Source of the DNA: Mesostigma viride
Lineage: Eukaryota; Streptophyta; Mesostigmatophyceae; Mesostigmatales; Mesostigmataceae
DNA: 64,000 bases
Assembly (NCBI GenBank): GCA_009746045.1
Contig: RPFO01000089.1
Span: 855,364-919,363 of the forward strand
Direction: 5' to 3'
The position numbers and the translations under genes were made by a program. Shown one piece after another: positions 53,483-60,977 of this stretch. Every line of letters starts with the position of its first letter. The first letter of the stretch is position 1. Under the pieces are notes generated by a model. It saw only the letters and a program-made list of their open reading frames with translations, made no database searches and had not been told where the DNA came from.

Positions 53483-53827
53483 AGTTGAGTAACTCTAGAG
53501 CCCTAGGATCTGGCTCTGAGTTCCCCATGTCCGTCCGCACGCCTTCCGCTAGCGTCCGCTCAGCCGCCGGCTATAATCCGGCGGTCCGATGCGGGCGACC
53601 GGTCTAAGGGCGGCGCCTAGGGCCGGCGCCACCTAGGCCCCAGTCAGGGGCCTTATCCGGGTCAGTACGGACGGCTAGCTTGTCCCACGGTTACGGCTAA
53701 CCGGATAGGGTTTGCTGGCTAAGACATAAACCAGTGGTGGGCCAGCTCCGACAGCAGTTCTCTGTGTTCACCTTATCCCAAGCTCAACGTGACCGACCGC
53801 CATAGCTGAGCCGGTCGGGCATTAACT
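53483..53827 (+). repeat. 3' LTR of copia-type element 2
   Basis: 345 bp; I see no difference from the 5' LTR. Followed by GCCCT, the partner of ACCCT at 47,668-47,672. Confidence 0.9.
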
Positions 53828-53832
53828 GCCCT

Positions 53833-55017
53833 GACGGGCTGCTGGACGAGTACGACTTTGACGCCAGCCAGCCCGGCTTTTTTGACAAGCTCACACCCGA
53901 ACGCATCCTGGGCTACGTGTTTTTCGGGACGCGTGCCTCTCTTATAGAACTATGCAAGCAGCTTTCCCACCAAGGTCGCCTTGTCGATGCCTCCCTCCAC
54001 AGGCGCGATTTCGACAGGGCCGTCCCCAACGCCCGCCGCCCCCACCTTCAGCAATTCGCCCTCTTTTCCCTCCTTGGACGCTCCATCGAGGAGCTTTGGC
54101 CCCCGAAGCCCCTCACCACCACCCTAACCGAAGCCTCCATCCGCTCACTCCTCAAGGAGGCCCTCGAGCAGCACGTGGCCCCCATCGCTGCAGATGTGGC
54201 GGCCATGGGCAGCACGTTGGCTGCCGAGCTCCCCCTCCTCTCCACCATTTCCACCGCCACCTCCACCCTCCTCGCCTCCTCCACCGCCGCCATCCCCTCC
54301 TCCGACTCCATCACCGCCCAGCTCCGCGACATCGACCAGCGCCTCAAGGATAATGCAATCGCTATCGAGGTCTTGCAGAACACAGCAGGCCTTACCGCCC
54401 AGGCAGTGAAGGACATTGCCGCCAAGCCAGCCTCGGCTGGCCTGGCCGGCGATGCTCCTCCCATCACCACCTGGGCGGACATGCTTAAGCAACATACCAC
54501 CTCCACCACCTCCGCCGTCGCAGCCCAGCTCCAGCGGCTGACGCTTGACCTCCGCGAGGAGGCCGAGCTCGCCAAGCGCAGCCTCAACGCCATACTCAAG
54601 AACTTGGACATGGAAGAAGGTGAGAATTCCGAGAAGCTTGCACGTGCGTTTGAGAGCAAAATCCTTGCACGCATGGGCCTTCTTGGTGAGATCAAGCTGA
54701 CCGCCCACCGCCTCCCCCGCGCGCGGGGTAAGGCAGGGGCGCCTCCGCTTCTTCTCATCTTTGATAGCCCAGCGGACAAGATTTCGTTTCTCAGACGCCG
54801 CAAGCGGCTCGCGAATACTCCCTTCACCGTGGACGACGACTTGACCCTGGCACAGCAACAACGGCGACGGGAGCTATGGCCGACCTACATCCAGCTCCGG
54901 CAGACCAAGGCGGGCCAGCCGGTGTACTGGAAGGGGGCGGCCATCTACGTCGGCCACAAGCCCTGGCAAGCGACCCCCTCGACCACCGCGGCCCCAGCAA
55001 CTCCAGCCCCAGCCTAG
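53833..55017 (+). CDS. LINE-type ORF1, main part
   Basis: Continues the frame of 47,478-47,672 (GAC at 53,833 follows CCT once the insertion and one target copy are ignored). It encodes a helical, Ala/Ser/Thr-rich middle with coiled-coil character (about 54,190-54,640). The end is a compact domain: LLLIFDSPADKISFLRRRKR, FTVDDDLTLAQQQRRREL and QPVYWKGAAIYVG. This resembles the RNA-binding ORF1/gag-like domain of non-LTR elements and is repeated at 33,123-33,466. No ORF2 follows; the LINE 3'UTR comes 170 bp after the stop. It may therefore be a half-LINE (ORF1 only) or a deletion derivative. Confidence 0.65.
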   Translation, partial: DGLLDEYDFDASQPGFFDKLTPERILGYVFFGTRASLIELCKQLSHQGRLVDASLHRRDFDRAVPNARRPHLQQFALFSLLGRSIEELWPPKPLTTTLTEASIRSLLKEALEQHVAPIAADVAAMGSTLAAELPLLSTISTATSTLLASSTAAIPSSDSITAQLRDIDQRLKDNAIAIEVLQNTAGLTAQAVKDIAAKPASAGLAGDAPPITTWADMLKQHTTSTTSAVAAQLQRLTLDLREEAELAKRSLNAILKNLDMEEGENSEKLARAFESKILARMGLLGEIKLTAHRLPRARGKAGAPPLLLIFDSPADKISFLRRRKRLANTPFTVDDDLTLAQQQRRRELWPTYIQLRQTKAGQPVYWKGAAIYVGHKPWQATPSTTAAPATPAPA

Positions 55018-55187
55018 GGGAATACAGCAGTAGTGTAGAATAGTTAGACAGTGGCCTTGTACATGCCCGCCTACTACAGGCACTATACCAGCTTAGGCCT
55101 AGCCTTTTTAGTCATGTACATGTGTGCCTATGATGAGCCACCCTCCAGATGATGCCTAGCTTTATTTAATTATGCAGTGCCCATGCA
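55018..55187 (+). other. Spacer between ORF1 and LINE 3'UTR
   Basis: No gene. Begins like the sequence after the other ORF1 copy (AGAATAG motif) and contains a TTTATTTAATTA stretch. Confidence 0.4.
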
Positions 55188-55437
55188 GGGAGTAACTCTC
55201 TGCTGAGACGCCATGCCCTAGCTTTTTTGGTATAGCTATGCTGATCTTCCCCCCCATGACAGGCTCCCCCTTCGCTGGGCATAGCTTGAAGATCATGAGG
55301 ATGCAAGTGCCCTGGTGCACCTAGAGCAAGGGTCCTTTACATCCCCACCCTTGCAGGAAGTAGCTTAGGATGTATGATAGGCCATGTGCCCCCCTCTCAG
55401 GGGCTATGTGCTACATATACTCCCAACGGAGTTATGT
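55188..55437 (+). repeat. LINE 3'UTR copy (plus) with (CAATT)n tail
   Basis: Most complete copy here: from CATGCAGGGAGTAACTCTCTG to ACTCCCAACGGAGTTATG, followed by CAATTCAATTCAATTCAAT, a microsatellite tail as expected at a LINE 3' end. Confidence 0.7.
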
Positions 55438-56004
55438 TACAATTCAATTCAATTCAATAGGCATAGCATGGCTAAATTCTTAATTATCTGATGAATCTCT
55501 GCGGCCCTGGTCTCTGGATCGTGGGGAGCCTTCCGCAGGTCTCTCCATGACCTCACCTGTACCTGTCCCTACTTGGACGTGCGGTGGTACCTCTACCACC
55601 TCTATACCTTGCTCGTGGTTGTCTACCTGTTCTATCTCGCTGTTGACAGGTTCTCTCCGTTTTCGTGGCATGGTGCTCGTACCGATACCTTACACTGCAG
55701 GCAACACCTCCCCAGAAAGAAAGAGAGAGAGGGAGAGAGGGCAACCACGTGCTATAGTAGATCTTATATATGTAGGACCTAGTACTATTCCCTAGTAATA
55801 ATCCCCTCTATTGTCTGCTAGAGCCAATGGTCAGCTGGGAGAAGGTAACTGTAACTGCTGTCCCCCTCCTCCTCCTGACTGCTGTCTCCCTTGCTGTGCG
55901 TGGGTGGCTTATAGCATTCACAAGTGGTGTGCATACCCTCAGGCAATGGCATGTGTTCCTTACTAGACTTATCTGCATCTCCTAGATTATCAAATCCCTT
56001 CCAC
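55438..56004. other. Flank of gypsy B, no gene recognised
   Basis: Short frames on both strands (for example 55,480-55,671 minus) with no recognisable domain; GA-rich microsatellite near 55,725. Confidence 0.35.
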
Positions 56005-56575
56005 TGTTACGCCGCAAGCCTCGGCCGCCACCTCTACCTCTACCTGTCCTGATACTACCTAAACTAGTGAGGCTGCTTCTATTTACACCCCTAGCGAAAG
56101 ACGACCGAGACGAACCAGATCTCAATGCATTTACATATGTACTACTGTAATACGCCATAGGCCATTTAATCAAACCCGTTTACTCCAGGAAAAGAGGAAG
56201 GAAACACAACTAAACTGCCGTGACCCAAGCTAATATGTGCTAATTCATTTAACACACGCCGAGTGACCACACAAGGAGTGGAACGTGCATAAATGGTCAC
56301 CAACGGTCCAACAGGCTCGGGCCGACCTGGCCCTCGCCTGCAGAAACACAGAAACACAAGCAGGTGCACAGATGCACGCCTGTCCACTACATTCTACAAA
56401 AGGATAAGGACCACTAATATAGTACGCGGCGCGGCGCCCAAAGGCACCCACTATACCACAGTACTGTTACGGGGACAATCATGTCCAAACTAGAACTGCA
56501 CGTAACCTAGGAACAACCGAGGCCAAGGACCTAATTTACGTCCGTAACTACAACGAATTGTTACGCGACGTAACA
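56005..56575 (-). repeat. 3' LTR of gypsy B (571 bp)
   Basis: On its own strand begins TGTTACGTCGCG and ends GCGGCGTAACA, with 7-bp inverted termini TGTTACG/CGTAACA. Preceded on its strand by the tract GTGGGGGGGAGG. The other LTR lies outside the window. Confidence 0.8.
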
Positions 56576-56951
56576 CCTCCCCCCCACAAAAGGTAGGGAG
56601 CCCTCTCCCTACGCAGAGAGGAGGGAACCAGAGGGGTAGGAAAATAATCCTAACGCACCCAGCACACACCAACACAATCGATAGACCATCCCAGATACAA
56701 AGCACCAATAGTTCACACGGTCTCCACCACCACGCCGGGTGGTGTAGGGTTAGCCAGCACCAAGCCTGGTGGTAGGTTCCCCTAACTGCCTGGAACGGAG
56801 TCCTGGCCGGGGGGGACGGCACTGGGCAGGACACACAGAGTAAACACATCAGCGCTAAGGACCAAGAACAGCCAACCAACTGGCCAGAATATGAGGGCGA
56901 CTCTACATACCGGAGGGACAACACCCTCAGGTCGGGCCTAAGGCCCTCTAT
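56576..56951 (-). other. Gypsy B region between ORF3 and LTR
   Basis: Contains the polypurine tract at its LTR end. A frame with a hydrophobic stretch is open here, as in element A, but codon support is weak. Confidence 0.45.
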
Positions 56952-59264
56952 CTAGTGGCCATCCGTCTGGTAAGTGCCACGAGAGGCCAGCAGGACCTCC
57001 AGGTAGGCCTGGTAGTGAGCCACATCCTCAACATTGTCATGCCTATCTACAGTGAGGAAAACATCGGCCCACACGCCGTCAGGAAAGAGGCCCAGGAAGG
57101 CCCAGTAATACCTATGCTGCGTGAGGACGACCTGGCCACGGGCCCAGTCCAGAAAGCCACAGGCAAAGAGGCGAAGGAAAGGCTCTACCGCGATCAGGCA
57201 AAGGGCCCGCAGGAGGAGGCAATGATACCGAATCCGAGGGCGCAGACCCGTCGGGAAGAACAGGTCCACCAGGGGCTCCACGTTGGACGGCCACAACCGG
57301 ATGTGCCGAACCTCGCGGGAGCGCCACCGACGAACACACTGTCGCGACCCGAATGTCTCTAGGTAGTCGCTGGCACGAGGAGGAGGGTGACCGCGGGAGT
57401 CTAGACCCTGGCCCGGGATAGGCGCCGGGCGGCGGGCATCCCACTCAAGGATGGGCTGGAGGACCGTAGTGTACGCCGCACCCGGCACCGCAGGAAACTC
57501 TACTGTAAGGGCATCCGAAGCCATAATGCCCAGAGGGGGAGGGTAAGCCCACTGAAACCCACCGTAGGTGTCCAAGTCGTTGTGGCGCCTCGCCCAGCGA
57601 TACAGGACGCGCCGGACCAGGATCTCACCCTCGAACACCGGATCAGCTAAAATAACCATGTCGAACGGAGGCCGATCAGTCTCAATGGGTAGGCCACGAT
57701 CCCGGGGCGCCCGACACACCTGGGAGAACCCATAGGACATGGGAGAGATGGCAAGCTCAGCAGAGGCGCGCGGCAGGTCACACTGTCGGCAGGCGAGTGC
57801 GGACATACCATACCCCGGAATGGGCGTGTCACGCGACTCCGGCGTCGCGTGCACCACAGAAGGAGCCCTGTCCCGATCACCCTGGGACAACTCCCTGAGG
57901 GAATCGGCAGCGCGGGTGGCGCGAGGATCCTGACCGGTGGACCGAACAACCGCGGCCAAAGACCGCGAGGCCGAAGGAGGAGGGACCGGAGCAGGGGCTG
58001 ACGCAGGGGCAGGAGCCGACACCGACGCAGGGGGCACTGGTAAAACAGGAGGTCGCGCCGGACCTGAAGCCAGAGAGGGCCGTGACGGACCCACCAACGA
58101 CGCAGGCGCGCCGGTCTCCGTTGCCGGTGCACCCTCAGGCCACATGTTGAAAATGGGGCCCGTAGGGACAGGCAGTCCTGCATAAGATTGACTACCATCC
58201 AGGCCCCAGTCAGGAACCGGAATCCTCTGCGGAGGACCACCCTCCCAAAGTCTGGGAAGCCCGCTAGTATCGCCAAAGAAACCCCGCGACGTCTGCGCCT
58301 GAGCGGGAGGAGGCTCGGAAGCAGCGACGGAGGGCGAGCTAACAGGGGCAGGAGACTCCCGCGTAGGCGCAGGTAGAGCGGTAACAGGCGCAGAGGCAGC
58401 AGGAGTCGCAGGAGCCGCCGGAACCACAGCGACCGCGGGCGCAGGCGGGGGCGCGGGCGAAGCCGTAGTCGCCGGGGCGACAGAAGGGGTAGGGGGCGCG
58501 GATCCAGCCGGCGTGGCCGGGACCTGCGCCTGGGCCGCAAGGAAGGCCCCAAACGCCGTGGTCAAAGACTGGATCTGAGCCTGCATAGCCGAGACCGTCG
58601 CCGAAAGAGGATCAGGCAAACCCGAAGGGGTAGGCTCCACTGCGACATCCCGGGTCGACCGAGGGGACGACGGGACCGGAGAGGGAGGGACAGACACCGA
58701 GGAGGCGGACGCAGCGCTCGAGGCAGAATAATCTGGAGTATAATGTACCTCGGCTGGGGCGCCCGAAGGGGTAGGACCACTAACCGCTAGTCCCGCCGAC
58801 TGATCAGCTATCTCCATGAACTCTACGGCCCGTAAAAGGTCGCAGGGGTTCTCGTCTACCTCAGCATCACCCTCAGCTGGAAGCCACGGGAACACCTCCC
58901 GTAGGCAGGTACGGCCCACAGGAGTGGAGAGGTAGGAGAACACACGGCAACACCGGAGAACCGCATCTATCTGCCCCAAGGCGGGACAGCTGGAACCACA
59001 CCCCAACAAACAGTGTCCGGCATCATCGAAACCGTGCAGGACAAGCTGGTGCGGCTCATCAGGGGAAGGACCATACCACGTGACCCCGAAGAGGGCCGCC
59101 CTGACTAAGCTCGCATGTTGGGCCTGAAGGGCCGGCTGCACAACGCCACCCCGGTAACATGATCGCGACACCCAACGGCCCGGAAGGGCCTCGAAATACA
59201 GCTCAGGGTCCGGTAGGGGCAGGGACGGCAGCGGGCTCTCAGCCGGAGGGGTAGGCTCTGTCAT
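56952..59264 (-). CDS. ORF3 of gypsy B, accessory protein of 770 aa
   Basis: The start chosen is ATG 59,262-59,264, 77 nt after the integrase stop; an in-frame upstream ATG (59,390) overlaps integrase. Parts: an N-terminal Cys-containing domain (residues about 30-150, HCLLGCGSSCPALGQIDAVL), a Ser/Pro-rich linker, a short coiled coil (MQAQIQSLTTAFGAFLAAQAQ region, about residue 235), a long Pro/Ala/Val-rich low-complexity part (about 260-480), and a C-terminal globular domain (about 530-770). The last ends CGFLDWARGQVVLTQHRYYWAF, conserved with element A. No signal peptide or clear membrane anchor, so it is not a typical envelope protein. Conservation across two diverged elements suggests a function in the life cycle, unknown. 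Confidence 0.75.
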   Translation of the reverse strand: MTEPTPPAESPLPSLPLPDPELYFEALPGRWVSRSCYRGGVVQPALQAQHASLVRAALFGVTWYGPSPDEPHQLVLHGFDDAGHCLLGCGSSCPALGQIDAVLRCCRVFSYLSTPVGRTCLREVFPWLPAEGDAEVDENPCDLLRAVEFMEIADQSAGLAVSGPTPSGAPAEVHYTPDYSASSAASASSVSVPPSPVPSSPRSTRDVAVEPTPSGLPDPLSATVSAMQAQIQSLTTAFGAFLAAQAQVPATPAGSAPPTPSVAPATTASPAPPPAPAVAVVPAAPATPAASAPVTALPAPTRESPAPVSSPSVAASEPPPAQAQTSRGFFGDTSGLPRLWEGGPPQRIPVPDWGLDGSQSYAGLPVPTGPIFNMWPEGAPATETGAPASLVGPSRPSLASGPARPPVLPVPPASVSAPAPASAPAPVPPPSASRSLAAVVRSTGQDPRATRAADSLRELSQGDRDRAPSVVHATPESRDTPIPGYGMSALACRQCDLPRASAELAISPMSYGFSQVCRAPRDRGLPIETDRPPFDMVILADPVFEGEILVRRVLYRWARRHNDLDTYGGFQWAYPPPLGIMASDALTVEFPAVPGAAYTTVLQPILEWDARRPAPIPGQGLDSRGHPPPRASDYLETFGSRQCVRRWRSREVRHIRLWPSNVEPLVDLFFPTGLRPRIRYHCLLLRALCLIAVEPFLRLFACGFLDWARGQVVLTQHRYYWAFLGLFPDGVWADVFLTVDRHDNVEDVAHYQAYLEVLLASRGTYQTDGH

Positions 59265-59340
59265 GACGGCTGCGGAGGGGAGGGGACAACCAACCACCCG
59301 TCGACAGCAGACATAACATAAGAGAGGAGAAGGCCTACGA

Positions 59341-60970
59341 CTAGAGCTTGTGCAGGGTTTTATATTCCTGCAGCAGGCGACTACACCCATCTAGCTCACT
59401 CTCCGTATACCAAACCTTATCTACTTCACTACGAGCATACATCCACTTCACTTTATACTGACGCTGGGTACCGCGGCCCTTTTTGATATCTCGATGGGCC
59501 ACGATGCTTTCTACTTCGTCTTCTACTTCCCCAGTGTCAGGATTATGCTCTAAAGGGGCAGGCGCTAACTCCCTGCCAGCGAACGTACTAGGGTGGTACA
59601 GTTTAAGCTGGCTCCTATGGAAGGTGTTTGAATGCGTTTGCCAAGAGGTAGGGATATCGACCTTATACAAGAAATTTCCTACCCTAGACAACACATGGAA
59701 GGGTCCTAAGAAGGCAGGCCTAAGTTTGACCTTCAGTTCTGCTTCAAACTTATGAGCAAAACGGCCAACACGGGGGCCTTCTACTAATACTAGATCTCCT
59801 ACTTCTATCTCAGGTGCTCGTCTATCTAAGGAGGCACGCAACCTAGCAAGGTACTTAGCCTGAGCTTTTTGATACCCTGAGATCGCGTGGTCATGAGCAG
59901 TTTTCATTCTATCTAGTAAGGACTGTACACCTTCTACAGTATCTCGGGACACATCATCCTTGTCCCGTAGAGGACTAGCTAAGAGAGAGGTAGGGGTAAG
60001 GGGCTGTCTCCCAGTATCTAAGAAGAAGGGCGTATATCCATGCGCAGCTTGGGGACAATTGTTGAGGGAGAACTCTACCAAACATAAATAATCCTCCCAA
60101 TCACTACCCGAGCCATTAACATAGTGCCTAAGCGCTTCTTCTACTACTCTATTAAGACGCTCTACTAAATGAGAGGAGGAGGAGTGGTAGGCAGTACCGT
60201 AGGTAACCTTGGTACCGATGGCAGCGAAAAACTGCTGCCAAAAATCTGAGGTAAATAATTTATCCTTATCACTAATAAACTGCCTACTCAATCCATGATA
60301 TCTATATACATTATTGAGGTATAGGCGTGCGCAATCACGTGCGGTGAGTTCTAAAGGACACGGCACAAGATGGCACATACGAGTAAAACGATCTATGAAC
60401 ACAAGGATTTGGGCATTGCCCCTATCATTCTTTCTAAAAGGTCCTACAAAATCCATCATGATAGAATCCCAAGGCATGATAGGGTCAGGCAAGGTCCTAG
60501 GTTCTGCTATCTGTCCTACATTATTGGGTTTCATTTCCTGGCAAGATTGACAAGTTCTAACATACTCATCCACATCCTTATAAAGGGAAGGCCAGTAATA
60601 AGAGCGGGCTACTAGGTCCCGTACCCGTTTACCACCCTGGTGAGCAGCTAAGTCATGCAACTCAAAGAGCAAGGAGGAGCGACAGATAGGAGGGACATAC
60701 AGGCGCCATTGAGGGGGAGAATCTGCTATCTGCACATATAAAAACCCACCTACAAATTTACAAGGGTGCTTGCCTAATTGTTGGGGATGTGCAGCAATGG
60801 CAGCTAATGCTTCCGGCTCAGTGGCCGTAAATCTACTAATAAGGCGTTCAAGATCAGAGGTAGGCATCGCTACAGAAGTATCCAGAACAGGTTTAAAGAG
60901 ATCTCCTACCGCCTTGCCGAAGAGAAGGGGAGGTCCTAGGGGGACTACGTTTTCATAAGACTTTCCTGAC
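59341..60970 (-). CDS. int: Integrase and chromodomain of gypsy B
   Basis: Zinc-binding HH-CC (HDLAAHQGGKR ... CQSC), catalytic D in MDFVGPF, D in FISDKDKLF and E in VERLNRVVEE, GPY/F-type module (LVEGPRVGRF ... FLGPFHVL) and a C-terminal chromodomain (RQYKVKWMYARSEVDKVWYTE ... LLQEYK), the hallmark of chromoviruses, which target chromatin. The frame begins upstream of the ATG at 60,867 (coding-like to about 60,970), so it was one polyprotein with the RT part; the change of frame lies near the C-run at 61,015. Confidence 0.85.
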
Positions 60971-60977
60971 CTAGTCG

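Larger units (their letters stand above)
47673..53827 (+). mobile_element. Copia-type LTR element 2 (6,155 bp), nested in ORF1
   Basis: Two 345-bp LTRs (47,673-48,017; 53,483-53,827) that look identical, so the insertion is recent. Termini AGTT...AACT as in element 1. Flanks ACCCT and GCCCT are a 5-bp target duplication with one mismatch. One gag and pol with two frameshifts (about 50,010 and 50,790). Confidence 0.85.

Noticed and set aside
54048-54861. 259-aa and 238-aa minus-strand ORFs
   Set aside because: Shadows of ORF1; the plus frame has the conserved domain also found at 33,123.
44402-55437. DNA transposon with ~250-bp inverted repeats around ORF1
   Set aside because: The repeat also occurs alone in both orientations with AATT-type tails, which fits LINE 3' ends better.
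57647-58552. 301-aa Arg/Leu/Pro-rich minus-strand ORF
   Set aside because: Alternative frame of the Pro/Ala-rich linker of gypsy B ORF3.
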